Of a stretch of 64,000 bases of DNA, positions 18,147 to 27,743 are shown piece after piece. The DNA is from Victivallis lenta (GTDB lineage Bacteria > Verrucomicrobiota > Lentisphaeria > Victivallales > Victivallaceae): contig NZ_VUNS01000004.1 in NCBI RefSeq assembly GCF_009695545.1, positions 186,001 through 250,000 of the forward strand, written 5' to 3'. The first letter of the stretch is position 1. The number at the start of each line of letters is the position of its first letter. The translations under genes were made by a program, and so were the position numbers. The notes below the pieces were generated by a model. It made no database searches, was not told the DNA's origin, and worked only from the letters and a program-made list of their open reading frames with translations.

Positions 18147-19514
18147 CTACTCGTCCGGCCCCTCCTCCCCGATCTTCGAAAAATTCCTGGCGATGAAGAT
18201 CACGAGCGTCAGGACGAGGATGCCGATCACGCTGAAAAAAATCCAGCGCAGATCCAGCCGGTCCGGAAATCCCCCGGCGCGACAGTCGGGATTCGTCTTC
18301 CGGATTCCGGCCCGGAACTCGTTGAAGCCCAGCCTGGCCGAATCGATCGACGCAAGGGTGGCCGGCAGATCGTACTCCCCGGGAGGGACGCCGTCGCCGC
18401 CGAAACAAAGCCGGGCCGGAATATCCTTCGGCCAGGTCATCAACCGGTAGACCAGGTACTCCGCCGTCAGCGCCGGCTGCTCAAGCGGCGCATTGTCGCC
18501 GTCCCGGATGGTCAGTCTGCAGATGCCGAGCCGCCGCCCGCCGTCGAGCGGAACACTCATGGCGCTCCATCGGAACCCGGGCAGCGAAACATCTTCGAAC
18601 TGACACGGGCGCGTGTAATTCTCATCCTCCTCGGTCAGCACCGCCTTCCGGCTGAAATTCGTGCTCCGGGTCGTCAGCGTGAGGGAGGCCAGCGGCAGGT
18701 TGCCGCAGTCGAATTCGATCACGGTCGTCTTTCTGCCGCGGTCGACCACGACACTGCGGATTTCAGGCGTATACCGCGCCAGCACGGGCGAAACGGACAC
18801 CCGGTCGAAAACCGAGCGGCTCAGCTCCACGCCGTCGATCTTCAATTCGCGGAACAGGACCTCCCGCTCTTCCCGGCGGACGGCCGGATCATCCCCGGCC
18901 GTGAGCTTCCGCAGGGGGGAGACATAATCCTCGCCGTAATTGTCGATTTCGATTCTGAGCTTCCGGTAACGTCCCTCGGGAATGGAGAACTCTTTCCTGC
19001 CGATCGCAAACCGCGGGTTCCGGTCGAAGAACGGCAGATGATCGGCCAGCGGCCTCCAGCTGATATCGTCCAGGCCGCTGATCGAAACCCGTTTCTCGAA
19101 GTTCTGCTCCCCTGTGCGGATCGCCACATGGTTCAGGACCGCCCCGTTCTCCCCCGGCACGCCGACCTCGACGACGAGGACCGCCCGGCCGCTCTCCACA
19201 TCGAACGATTCGACCCGGCTCCGGACCGGATTCGACCGGAAAAGCTCCCGCGAAGTGAACACCGGCTCGCGCTTGAACGGCAGTTCCCGCCCGTCCGCGG
19301 AGAAGAGCCGCAGGTCGTCGGGCGACGCAATCGCCGAAAGAACGTCCGCATTCAGCCGGACCGAGTTCAACCGCTCCGGAGAGATCGTAGCCGGCGGCAC
19401 GAGTTCCTCGAAATACCGGAAATCCTCCGGCTCCGCCGCCGTCAGCGGCAGCGCCGGAAACAATGCCGGAAACAGCGCCGCCGAGAGCACCGCCGACCAA
19501 ATGCTACGCTTCAT
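18147..19514 (-). CDS. DUF3999 family membrane-anchored protein
   Basis: A 455-residue protein with an N-terminal signal sequence (MKRSIWSAVLSAALFPALFPALPLTAA) and one C-terminal transmembrane segment (LRWIFFSVIGILVLTLVIFIA). The extracytoplasmic body is beta-rich. It overlaps by 11 bases the upstream DUF2339 gene; DUF3999 and DUF2339 proteins are known neighbours in Gram-negative bacteria, which supports the call. The shared function is unknown; an envelope complex of a polytopic protein and a tethered periplasmic partner is the plain reading. A GGGGAGG ribosome-binding site lies before its ATG. Confidence 0.75.
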   Translation of the reverse strand: MKRSIWSAVLSAALFPALFPALPLTAAEPEDFRYFEELVPPATISPERLNSVRLNADVLSAIASPDDLRLFSADGRELPFKREPVFTSRELFRSNPVRSRVESFDVESGRAVLVVEVGVPGENGAVLNHVAIRTGEQNFEKRVSISGLDDISWRPLADHLPFFDRNPRFAIGRKEFSIPEGRYRKLRIEIDNYGEDYVSPLRKLTAGDDPAVRREEREVLFRELKIDGVELSRSVFDRVSVSPVLARYTPEIRSVVVDRGRKTTVIEFDCGNLPLASLTLTTRSTNFSRKAVLTEEDENYTRPCQFEDVSLPGFRWSAMSVPLDGGRRLGICRLTIRDGDNAPLEQPALTAEYLVYRLMTWPKDIPARLCFGGDGVPPGEYDLPATLASIDSARLGFNEFRAGIRKTNPDCRAGGFPDRLDLRWIFFSVIGILVLTLVIFIARNFSKIGEEGPDE

Positions 19515-22044
19515 GACCGCCGCCTCCCCTCTCCGGCTCCCCGTCGTGCGGCCGGAACAACTGTTCCACGCGCATATAGGCGAAAGCGCCGATGAAAAAC
19601 AACAGCCCCATCGCCAGGAAGGCGAGCACCCGGTAAAGCGACGGCAGCCGGGCGAGGTCGAGAAAAATCGCCTTGGCCGCCACCACGCCGAAGAGTGCGA
19701 GCCCGGTCATCCGCAGCGGCTTTTTCCGGTAACGGATGCCGCCGGCCAGCAGCGCCAGCGCATAGACCGCCCAAAGCACCGAGAGCCCGCCCGTCGCGAA
19801 CTCCGGCAGATACAGATTCAACGCCCGGTAAAGCTCGGCGCTGCTGTAAACGAACCAGACCGCCCCGGCGAAGCTGCCGAACAGCTCGGCCATGCTCTCC
19901 CGGGAGTGACGGTTCCGCAGCACGAGGGCGACAGCCGCCGCACCGGCGCTGAAGATCAGGAATCCGGCCAGCCGGAACCCGGCCAGCGCCGGGTAGTCCG
20001 CATACCGGGCGGTCAGGGCGAGGCGCGCGAGGTCGCAGCCGGAAGCGATCATCGCCACGGCCATGATGCGGCGTATGGCGGAGGTGGCGCAGAACCGGTC
20101 CTGCCGAAGCAGGAATGCAAGCGTGCCGAGGTAGAGCACGGCGCAGAGCAGCAGCCGCAGCGTCGGAACCACGTCCGGAAGCTTCCCGATCTCGATCCGG
20201 CAGAGCAGGAAGACGGAGACGGCCGCCCCCCAGAAAAAGAGGCAGGCGAAGGCCGTGCTCTTCCATTCTCCGAACACGGACGGTTCGTTCGCCGTCACCG
20301 CCTCCGACGGCGGGCTGCCGGAGCCCCGCCTCATGACGAAACAGCCGGCGACGAGCGAGAGCGAAAAAGTGCCGAGCGAAACAAGGCGGTCGGTCAGGCC
20401 GGCCAGATAGGAGACATATGCGCCGCCTCCCCCGAGCAGCGCTGCCGCGTAGCCCCCCGCCACCACATAGAGAACCGACGCCAACAGCTGCAGGAAGCGG
20501 CTGCCGGAACGGACTCCGAGATAGAGCATCAGCGCTGCCTGAATCGCCCATGCCGCCGTGATCCAGCTAGCGGAGAAAAGCAGCGGCACGGTCAGCGCGA
20601 CCGCGAGAGACGAGAAGGTCAGCAAACTCAAATACAGATTGCGGTCACGCACCCGGCAACGCACACAGATCAGGAATTCGGCCGCGAAGACGAGCGCCGC
20701 GAAAACCGTGACGCCCGCCTCGTAACGCATCCCCGGGAACGCCTGCTGCGTCGACCGGACCGCAATCCACAGGAAACCTGCCGTGTTGACCGCCAGCAGC
20801 AGGGTTTCAAGAAGCGTGATCTTCAGGCGGTGCAGCAGCGAGTAGAGCAACGGCAGCACGCTGAAGAGGACGAAGAACCCGCTGCCGAAGCCGACGACGG
20901 CCCGCCAGTCGGCGGGGAGCTGCGGATCGTAGAATTTCCAGACCGCTCCGCAGAAGAGCGCGCCGTTCGAAGCAAATGCGACGAAATTCAGCAGTCTCCA
21001 GTTGCGGTAGAAGGCGAGGAACAGCGAACCCGCCCCGATCATCAGCAGATAGCCGAAGAGTTCCGGCAGCTGTTTCGCCCCGGTCGAGAGCAGGACCGGC
21101 GTCGCGTAGCCGCCAAGCACTGCCGCAAGCGCCACAAAGAGCGAGTTCAGCCGCAGCGAGAGCAGCGCCCCGGCCACGGTGATCAGGATCATGAGCGGAA
21201 ACGCCGCCGTGTTCGGCAGGAACCGGTAAATCGAAGCCGAAGCGAAAATCGAAAAGTAGAGCGTGACGACGCCGATCCCGGCCAGCCCGAAGCCGAGCAG
21301 CCGGTAGCGGGGATTCCGGGAGAGCCGGCAGCCCGCCGCGATGACCGCCAGCCCGAGCAGGATGACGCCCGCGATGCGCAACTGGGGCGGGAACAGGTTG
21401 TTGTCGTGCGAATATTTGACGAAGAAACCGATGCCGATCAGCAGCAGCAGCACGGCGCTGCGGACGAGCCAGACCGTTGCGACCGCGTATTCGACCGCGA
21501 CCTTGCCCGGCCGGTACTCCTCGCCGACGCTGATCCAGTTCCAGATCTTCTGCAGCGCCTCCTGCGCCTTCCGATCGAATTCGGGCAGCGGCGGCACCGG
21601 CTCCTCTTTTGCGGAGAACAACGGCGAAGGCATCGGCCGAGGCGACGGAACCGGGGCGGCGGGAAACGGCTTCGGCGCCGATTCGGCCGCCAGCGCGGCG
21701 GCGAACTTTCCGGCCCGCCCGGCCGCGGGCGTCTCCGGAACGGCCGGCGGCAGTTCCGGCGCAGGAGCCGTGTCCGGATTCATCGCCGCAACCGGCCCGG
21801 CAGGCTCCGAAAGGGACAGCGGCGGACCGGCGGACGGTTTCTGCACTCCCGGCTCCGGCTGCCGCCGTTCCGGCGGCGGGGCGGGCGGGGGCGGGTGAAG
21901 CAGCCACTGCAGTTCAAACCGGTCCAGCCGTCGATTCAGGCTTCTCAGCTTGCCGCAGCAGTTGGCCAGCGCGGCCAGATTCGCAATCAGAAGAATAAAA
22001 ACGCAGAGGAAGCACAGGACCGCAATCAGGATCATGATCTCCAT
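19504..22044 (-). CDS. DUF2339 polytopic membrane protein
   Basis: An 846-residue protein with an N-terminal membrane segment, a coiled-coil and proline-rich linker (about 35-160, LHPPPPAPPPERR), then a conserved NWISVGEEYRP region and some twenty or more hydrophobic segments to the end. The segments LLLLIGIGFFVKYS, LAVIAAGCRLS and LAAVLGGYATPVLLSTG match the DUF2339 family. It acts in the inner membrane; its biochemical role is not known. Start ATG 22044 follows AGGCGGAAAA. It precedes and overlaps the DUF3999 gene, so the two form one operon. Confidence 0.82.
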   Translation of the reverse strand: MEIMILIAVLCFLCVFILLIANLAALANCCGKLRSLNRRLDRFELQWLLHPPPPAPPPERRQPEPGVQKPSAGPPLSLSEPAGPVAAMNPDTAPAPELPPAVPETPAAGRAGKFAAALAAESAPKPFPAAPVPSPRPMPSPLFSAKEEPVPPLPEFDRKAQEALQKIWNWISVGEEYRPGKVAVEYAVATVWLVRSAVLLLLIGIGFFVKYSHDNNLFPPQLRIAGVILLGLAVIAAGCRLSRNPRYRLLGFGLAGIGVVTLYFSIFASASIYRFLPNTAAFPLMILITVAGALLSLRLNSLFVALAAVLGGYATPVLLSTGAKQLPELFGYLLMIGAGSLFLAFYRNWRLLNFVAFASNGALFCGAVWKFYDPQLPADWRAVVGFGSGFFVLFSVLPLLYSLLHRLKITLLETLLLAVNTAGFLWIAVRSTQQAFPGMRYEAGVTVFAALVFAAEFLICVRCRVRDRNLYLSLLTFSSLAVALTVPLLFSASWITAAWAIQAALMLYLGVRSGSRFLQLLASVLYVVAGGYAAALLGGGGAYVSYLAGLTDRLVSLGTFSLSLVAGCFVMRRGSGSPPSEAVTANEPSVFGEWKSTAFACLFFWGAAVSVFLLCRIEIGKLPDVVPTLRLLLCAVLYLGTLAFLLRQDRFCATSAIRRIMAVAMIASGCDLARLALTARYADYPALAGFRLAGFLIFSAGAAAVALVLRNRHSRESMAELFGSFAGAVWFVYSSAELYRALNLYLPEFATGGLSVLWAVYALALLAGGIRYRKKPLRMTGLALFGVVAAKAIFLDLARLPSLYRVLAFLAMGLLFFIGAFAYMRVEQLFRPHDGEPERGGGGHEA

Positions 22045-22072
22045 TTTTCCGCCTTTCCGCGTACATGCCGCA

Positions 22073-22520
22073 TTACGCCTTGAGCAGTGCCGGCATCCGG
22101 GCGATATCCGCGGATGCCATTTCGAACTTCGACCTTTCGATCAGCAGATTCCCGCCGGTCATGATGCAGGACGGGAACACCCGGACATCTCCGAAATAAA
22201 AAGCGCCGCCGCGCAGTTTATAAGTCGATCCGGAGGGTATGACGTTCCGGCCGCTCCGTTTCTTAGCGATCCGGTTGAACATTTTCTTCACGACATCCTC
22301 CATCAGCATGACCGCCTTCAGATTCGGAAACAGGTCGAATTCGGCTTCGAGCAGCGGCAGAACGGCTTTCTGGTACTCCGGCGCCGGACGGCCGCAGCAG
22401 TTCCGCAATTCTGATTTTCATCGCCCCGTCCTCCCGGTTCGTTCCGATAAGAACGTACCACGGTTCCCGGCGAAAATCAAGCCGGAAATCCGCCTTTTCC
22501 GGAGTTACAAAAGTATACAA
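22073..22520 (-). pseudogene. Frameshifted remnant resembling uracil-DNA glycosylase superfamily
   Basis: Two minus-strand frames join into one coherent protein tail. The upstream frame reads DFRLDFRREPWYVLIGTNRE (from about 22490 to 22410). The downstream frame, one base out of phase, reads FPNLKAVMLMEDVVKKMFN, IPSGSTYKLRGG and VRVFPSCIMTGGNLLIER to the stop at 22073. The second part resembles the C-terminal half of UDG-superfamily proteins seen in anaerobes (IPSGSTYK, then VFPSY, TG and an IEKSK element). No N-terminal catalytic GE.PG motif is visible, so it is truncated as well as frameshifted. The family call is from remembered pattern only. The shift lies within about 22395-22425. Confidence 0.45.
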
Positions 22521-22604
22521 TCCACAATCTGTTCGCGAGTAACAATTTAATCAAACTTGACCACTCCCGGAATCATTTTTCTGTATCTTTTTTTAACGGC
22601 GAAA

Positions 22605-22633
22605 TTGCTTTCCCGTTCCATTTCGATCATAAT
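22605..22633 (+). promoter_or_regulatory. Promoter of LacI-pseudopilin-hydrolase operon
   Basis: TTGCTT (22605-22610), 17-base spacer, CATAAT (22628-22633), 28 bp before the LacI ATG. The -10 hexamer is the same CATAAT used by the other two glycan-locus regulators. Confidence 0.55.
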
Positions 22634-22661
22634 AATAACAAACGCAACAACGGAGAGATCC

Positions 22662-23711
22662 ATGGTTTTGACAAACGCAACCATCCGGCAGGTCGCCGAA
22701 CGCGCCAAGGTCAGCACGGCGACCGTTTCACGAATCCTGAACGGAAAAAGCGGCCACCGCGCCGCGACGGTCGAATCGGTGCGCCGCATCGTCTCCGAGA
22801 TCGACCGCGAAGCTTCGCAGGCGGCCGCCGCGGTCCGCGCGCCGGAGTGCATCGGCATCGCAATGGCCTCCTACACCGACTTTCTGAATACCAGCTACAA
22901 CAGCACACTCCTGACGGCGATCATGGAGTCGCTGACTACGGAGGGATTCGTCGCGCAGCTCATCACCCGCAAACCGGAGCAGATGAACGCCGATTTTTTC
23001 CGCAACTGCATCCGCGCCTACCGCCTGAAAGGGCTGATCATCCCGGAGTTCGACACCTCCTACCGGGTGTCGCGAGAACTCAACAGCTTCGGCATTCCGA
23101 TCGTCTCGATCGGGAATCTGAACGGCAGCGAGTCGCGCTGCTGCATTTTCGTCGACGACCCGGCCGCCGGGCGCGACGCGGCGACCTACCTCTGGAGCCT
23201 CGGCCACCGCCGGTTCGGTTTTATCGGCATGTCCCACTACGACATCAGCCAGCGCCAGCGCCTGACCGGATTTTCGGAGGCCATCCGCGAAGCCGGCGGC
23301 CGCCCCGAACGGATCTGGACAAAGGAGTTCCGCGACCTCGGCGACTCCGCCACACTGGCCGCGCTCGAATTCGCCCGTCTCCCGGAGCGGCCGACCGCCC
23401 TCTTCTCGACCAACAGCTTCATGACCCAGAAGCTGCTGGCGGAGCTCCATCGGCTCGGGCTGCGGCCGCCCGGTGATTTTTCGATCATCTCCTTCGAAGA
23501 GAGCAATGAGCTGCAATACCTGCCGACGCCGGTCACCGTGATCGCCCAGCCGACCCGCCAGATGGGATTCAAGGCGGTCGAGCTCCTGTTCCGGCTGCTG
23601 CGCGGACAGCCCGCGGAGCGGCAGCTTCAGCTCGATTACGCGCTGAATATCCGTGAAAGTACCGGTCCATGCCACATCCATGCAAAGCCTGTCAGGGAGG
23701 AAACCAAATGA
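22662..23711 (+). CDS. LacI-family transcriptional regulator
   Basis: Start ATG 22662 behind CGGAGAG; 349 residues. Helix-turn-helix at the N-terminus ([34 protein letters not shown]) and a PBP-like sensor ([54 protein letters not shown]). The last codons overlap the ATG of the pseudopilin gene as ATGA, so regulator, pseudopilin and a large secreted enzyme are read from one message. This is the tightest of the three regulator-pseudopilin-hydrolase sets here. The inducer is not known. Confidence 0.93.
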   Translation: MVLTNATIRQVAERAKVSTATVSRILNGKSGHRAATVESVRRIVSEIDREASQAAAAVRAPECIGIAMASYTDFLNTSYNSTLLTAIMESLTTEGFVAQLITRKPEQMNADFFRNCIRAYRLKGLIIPEFDTSYRVSRELNSFGIPIVSIGNLNGSESRCCIFVDDPAAGRDAATYLWSLGHRRFGFIGMSHYDISQRQRLTGFSEAIREAGGRPERIWTKEFRDLGDSATLAALEFARLPERPTALFSTNSFMTQKLLAELHRLGLRPPGDFSIISFEESNELQYLPTPVTVIAQPTRQMGFKAVELLFRLLRGQPAERQLQLDYALNIRESTGPCHIHAKPVREETK

Positions 23712-24415
23712 GAAAATCCGCTGCCTTCACTCTGATCGAACTTCTCGTCGTCATCGCGATCATTGCCATTCTGGCCTCCATGCTGCTGCCGGCGCTGAAC
23801 CAGGCGCGGGCGCGGGCGCACAGTTCGGGATGCGCCGGCAACCTGAAGCAGATCGCCCACGCCGCAGCCATGTACGCGGGCGACAACAATGACTTTCTGC
23901 TCCGTTCGCGCCATACGAACTGGACGCAATCCCGTCCGAACTGGCAGGACTGCACACGTTTCTGGCCGAATTTCATCAAGCGGTACCTCGGCATCAACGG
24001 CGCATTCACCGACGAGGACTGGTTCAAGCACAAGATTTTCCTCTGCCCGGCCAACCGGGTGCCGCCCGCAAACGGCGAAAAGCAGGGACTCAGCTATGCG
24101 CTGCACCACAACAACTTCTTCACAGGTTCCGGCTGGACGGAGAAGGCGTTCAAGGCGGGCGGCATCCCGGTTCCTTCCGCAAGGCTTCATATCCTCGACG
24201 GCAACAAGGGCGACTGGTGGGGGCTCGACTTCCTGTTCAGCCACGGCATCGACCCGGCCAGCAAAAATGCCGCCGACCCGCGCCACAGCGACCGGGTCAA
24301 CGCGACGTTCCTGGACGGACACGTGCAGTCGGTGCCGGGGCGGCTTCTCTTCGAATACCGCGCCACCGGGGAACCGTGGCGCTACGATTCGGCCAATGCA
24401 ACCGTCTGGAACTGA
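23708..24415 (+). CDS. Pseudopilin-like protein
   Basis: Start ATG 23708 inside the LacI stop (ATGA overlap) with GGGAGGAAA before it; 235 residues. N-terminus [20 protein letters not shown], a prepilin-type helix in which A stands where G is usual. The body has [11 protein letters not shown]-like cysteine, [19 protein letters not shown] and a C-terminal [18 protein letters not shown], the H-x9-DG-like signature of this protein class. It is followed after 10 bp by the large secreted enzyme. Translational coupling on both sides implies a fixed ratio of regulator, pilin and enzyme. Confidence 0.87.
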   Translation: MRKSAAFTLIELLVVIAIIAILASMLLPALNQARARAHSSGCAGNLKQIAHAAAMYAGDNNDFLLRSRHTNWTQSRPNWQDCTRFWPNFIKRYLGINGAFTDEDWFKHKIFLCPANRVPPANGEKQGLSYALHHNNFFTGSGWTEKAFKAGGIPVPSARLHILDGNKGDWWGLDFLFSHGIDPASKNAADPRHSDRVNATFLDGHVQSVPGRLLFEYRATGEPWRYDSANATVWN

Positions 24416-24425
24416 AAGGAAAGTC

Positions 24426-27400
24426 ATGAACATCCCGTTTTCCCTCTCCTTCGCGCTCCTTTTCCTTGCGCTCGCCGCGCCCGCCGCCGCGCCGGAGCTG
24501 CTTTATTCGCTTCATCCGCTGCCGGAGGCGGCCGTCACCGACCTCGGTTCCGGAATCAAAGAGCCGGATCGGATCGTCTCGCCGCAGATCGGCGACCTCT
24601 CTGTCGGCGCGGTGGAAAAGTTTCACTTCCGCATCGACTTTCCGGAACCGGTCCGGCTGCCGAGGCTCGCAATCCCGCGCGTCGGCTGGGGCGACTGGGC
24701 GCTGCCGAAAACCGTCGAATACAAAGTAAACGGCGGCCCGGCACGGACGCTCGAACTCAGGGCGGCCCGGATCGCGCCGAACGGCAAAGCGCCGTCCGTC
24801 CCGGCCGATCTGCTCATCCTCGGCAGCGACCCGGTGAAATCGCTCGAATTCAAGGTCGCCTCGATCGAAACCCGCGTCAACCGGCACGGCGCAATCAAGC
24901 TGGCGGTTCCGGGCCGCGCCGTCCTCTCCTGCCCACTCGGGGAGGAGTGGACCGATTCGGTCGGAGCCGCAATCGAAATCACCGTTCCGGCCGAGGTCGA
25001 AGGTGCGGAACTGGCGGCAACGGCCTACCGCTTCCGCAGCGATATCGTCTGGACCCGGCCGCTGCCGAAACTCGCGGCGGGGGTCAACCGGGTCGAGCTC
25101 CTCTGGAGCGAATTCAGCTGCCCGGAGGAACCCCAGACACCGCTTGCGCCGGAAAATCTCCATCTGCTTGAACTCTCATTTCCACATCCCCCGGCCGGCG
25201 GCGTATCGCTGAAGTGCGCGCCGCTTCCGGCCAGGCGCGCTGCCGGATTCGCGGAACGCTTCCCGATGCCGGATTTTTCGGCCGGGCCGGACGGCTGGCG
25301 GAACGGCATCCCGGCCGACGGCTTCGGCCGCTTCGGCTACCACGCCGGCAACGGGCTGCTGACCGTCAATCTCGAAAACGACGCCTTCTTCTACCAGACC
25401 TCCGACGGCGCTCACCTGAAACTCGCCGTCGGCAACGGCGGCGCGCAGCGGACCGCGTGGCGCCGGGTCGATGTCGGCAGCGACCACATGGTCGTCACGC
25501 AGCTCAAAAGGTTCCCCGGCGTGAAGGAGAACAAGGTCGCTAGCCGCGCATTCGGGGAGTTCGACGCGAGCCGCCTGCCGGAGCGCTATGTGGCGAGCAT
25601 TCTCGCGCCGGGCTTCCTGATCCATTCGCAGGATGCGGTCCTGACCCTGAAGCCGGAATCGGACCTCGGCGCCCCGTATCTGCTGTTCCCCGGCAGGAAC
25701 GGCGCGATGGTCTGGAGCAAAGCGGCCGAAGCCGATCTCACCGCGCTTTCGGAGGGGTGGGCCGTCGTCAGTTTCGAAAAACGTCCGGAACTGCCGGTTC
25801 TGCTGGCCTTCGAGGAGAAGCCGCAGAAGGCCGTCGCCGACGGCGGCACGCTCGGCTTCCTGTTCGGCCGGCCGCGCGGCTGGGTCGGCTTCGGTACGCC
25901 CGCCGGTTACCGTCCGTTCACCGGGAAACCCGGCGCCGGCGACGCCGAAACCCGTCGCCTTGCGACCGTTTCGCGGCGGCTCGCGTCTCTGCTGCGCTGC
26001 TATCCGCTCCAGAGCGAGATGAAATTCCGGGTTGACGGCGACCGGGTCGATTTCGCCGAATCGTTCCGCCATCTGGCCTGGAGCAACGCATGGGGGGAGA
26101 GCGGCGAACCGTTCCTGCCCTGCCCGCCGCTGGCCGCCTTCGGAGCGGACGAGGGATATCCGGTCACGTTCCCGGCCGGGGAGCCGGAACCGTTCGGACT
26201 CGATACGAAATACGGCCCGTACCGGGTCTGGAGGCTTTCGAAGCAGAAGCGCGGGCGCTATGCCCTGCCGCTGCCGCCGGCCGACAACACGCTCTACCCG
26301 CGCCCGGCCGGCAATGCGGAGGCGGCGCGGGTCGCGGAGGCCGTCGCCCGGCACATCGGCGGCGAGCCGAAGCCGCGCGGAAAAGGCGATTCGCTCTCCT
26401 GCTGGTGGATGTACGCCTCCAGCAGTCTCGCGCAGAGCCTCTTTACGCCGGAGCAGCGCGACGCGATCGCCGCCGCCTGGAAACACGACGTCGGATTCGT
26501 GCTCGGCCCGCGGCCGTGGTATGCCAGGACCGAGCCGTTCAGCAGCCGGCGCTACCCGGTCTCGTTCGCGTGGACCGACCGGGCGAACGAGATCCTCGGC
26601 GACCCGAATTCCGGCATCGGCGGGGCGCTCTCGGGGCTGGCGAACTACGCCCGTTTCACGGGGGACTGGCGGACGATCGACGAGAACTGGGAGACGATCC
26701 GCCGCTTTCCGCTCTTCTTCTACCTGTCGCACGACTGGACGATGATGCAGTCCGGCTGCCGCGAGCACACCGCCGCCTCGGCGATCGATATGGATGTCAT
26801 CTCCTACGAGGGCGTCGCCGGACTCCTCCGCATGGCGAAAACGCTCGGGAAGGGCGACGACGAGGCCGCCGCCGCGATGCTGCTCGCCCGCTATGCGCTG
26901 GCCGACACCCAGAAGTGGAAGGCGCCCGGCTACCGCCGCCCCGGAGTGCCGAGGGAGGAGTACCGGAGCATCGGCATCGGCTTTTCGGAACACTTCGGGT
27001 TCGAGGTCATGAGCGCCCGCGGCGGCAACCCGAACCACATCAACAGCGAAATCGCGCTGTCTCTGGCCTGGATCGGCAGTTATCCGTGTTTCTACGCGAT
27101 GCTGCTGGCGGGCAACGGCGAGGAGTTCTGGCGTTTCTTCGAATACACCTATGTCGAACAAAAGCTCGACAACTGGCGCAAGCGGCACCCGGGCCACCGC
27201 AACTGGCACGACGCGAACATCGCGCCGCACCTCTACCTGCGGCTGCTGCTCGGGGAGAAGCCGGAAACGGTCCGCCGGGAGCTCGAAGCCCAGAAGATGC
27301 TGGCCCCCGATCCGCGCATGGCGGCCGAGAATGCCGGATTCTATGCGCTGTACTTCGGCGGCACCTCCCCGGTCCGGCTCTCGGACCAGGGCCGGGCAAA

Positions 27401-27566
27401 GCTGCTCCGGTTCGACTGGGACGAAGCGGCCAGAACGGTGGAAGCGGAATTCGAATCGGCGGAACCGTTTACGCCCGCCTTCGAGCTGACTGCGAAACCG
27501 CGCAGCGGCCCCGGGAGCGGACAGGTTCTGCCGCCCGGCCGCCATACGCTCCGCTGGACGTTTTAA
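24426..27566 (+). CDS. Large secreted protein, probable alpha/alpha-barrel glycan-active enzyme
   Basis: Start ATG 24426 (MNIPFSLSFALLFLALAAPAAA, a signal peptide) after GGAAAGTC; 1046 residues. I could not assign a family. Residues about 25-270 look like one or two beta-sandwich domains and 270-620 is beta-rich with aromatic residues. The C-terminal 400 residues are helical with repeated motifs typical of (alpha/alpha) toroids: SLSCWWMYASSSLAQSLF, GIGGALSGLANYARFTGDW, HDWTMMQSGCREHTAASAID, GGNPNHINSEIALSLAWIG. The operon with a LacI regulator and pseudopilin makes a polysaccharide hydrolase or lyase likely. Catalytic residues cannot be named. Confidence 0.75.
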   Translation: MNIPFSLSFALLFLALAAPAAAPELLYSLHPLPEAAVTDLGSGIKEPDRIVSPQIGDLSVGAVEKFHFRIDFPEPVRLPRLAIPRVGWGDWALPKTVEYKVNGGPARTLELRAARIAPNGKAPSVPADLLILGSDPVKSLEFKVASIETRVNRHGAIKLAVPGRAVLSCPLGEEWTDSVGAAIEITVPAEVEGAELAATAYRFRSDIVWTRPLPKLAAGVNRVELLWSEFSCPEEPQTPLAPENLHLLELSFPHPPAGGVSLKCAPLPARRAAGFAERFPMPDFSAGPDGWRNGIPADGFGRFGYHAGNGLLTVNLENDAFFYQTSDGAHLKLAVGNGGAQRTAWRRVDVGSDHMVVTQLKRFPGVKENKVASRAFGEFDASRLPERYVASILAPGFLIHSQDAVLTLKPESDLGAPYLLFPGRNGAMVWSKAAEADLTALSEGWAVVSFEKRPELPVLLAFEEKPQKAVADGGTLGFLFGRPRGWVGFGTPAGYRPFTGKPGAGDAETRRLATVSRRLASLLRCYPLQSEMKFRVDGDRVDFAESFRHLAWSNAWGESGEPFLPCPPLAAFGADEGYPVTFPAGEPEPFGLDTKYGPYRVWRLSKQKRGRYALPLPPADNTLYPRPAGNAEAARVAEAVARHIGGEPKPRGKGDSLSCWWMYASSSLAQSLFTPEQRDAIAAAWKHDVGFVLGPRPWYARTEPFSSRRYPVSFAWTDRANEILGDPNSGIGGALSGLANYARFTGDWRTIDENWETIRRFPLFFYLSHDWTMMQSGCREHTAASAIDMDVISYEGVAGLLRMAKTLGKGDDEAAAAMLLARYALADTQKWKAPGYRRPGVPREEYRSIGIGFSEHFGFEVMSARGGNPNHINSEIALSLAWIGSYPCFYAMLLAGNGEEFWRFFEYTYVEQKLDNWRKRHPGHRNWHDANIAPHLYLRLLLGEKPETVRRELEAQKMLAPDPRMAAENAGFYALYFGGTSPVRLSDQGRAKLLRFDWDEAARTVEAEFESAEPFTPAFELTAKPRSGPGSGQVLPPGRHTLRWTF

Positions 27567-27584
27567 CCGCAGGCCGCCTCAGCC

Positions 27585-27626
27585 GGACCCGCTTCCGAGT
27601 TTCCCGGAGGCGGGTCCTCCGTTTTT
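27585..27626 (+). terminator. Rho-independent terminator
   Basis: GGACCCGCTTCCG (27585-27597) pairs with CGGAGGCGGGTCC (27605-27617) with one mismatch around a 7-base loop, then TCCGTTTTT. It lies 19 bp after the large secreted enzyme stop and closes the operon. Confidence 0.85.
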
Positions 27627-27743
27627 GCTTCCCGGAATACAACGAAGGATGTACTGGTTCTGAAAATCGTTTGCCGGATCACCGGCATTGCCGATGGCTT
27701 GACCGGCCCGGCGGGGACATCAAAGGAATCGTCCGGGGGAAAT

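Noticed and set aside
19114-22083. A 989-codon plus-strand open frame
   Set aside because: Antisense to the DUF3999 and DUF2339 genes, with R/E/Q-rich low-complexity sequence; the minus-strand genes have proper starts and family features.
23889-24425. N-terminal extension of the large secreted enzyme
   Set aside because: The extension shadows the pseudopilin gene; ATG 24426 has a ribosome-binding site and begins a signal peptide.
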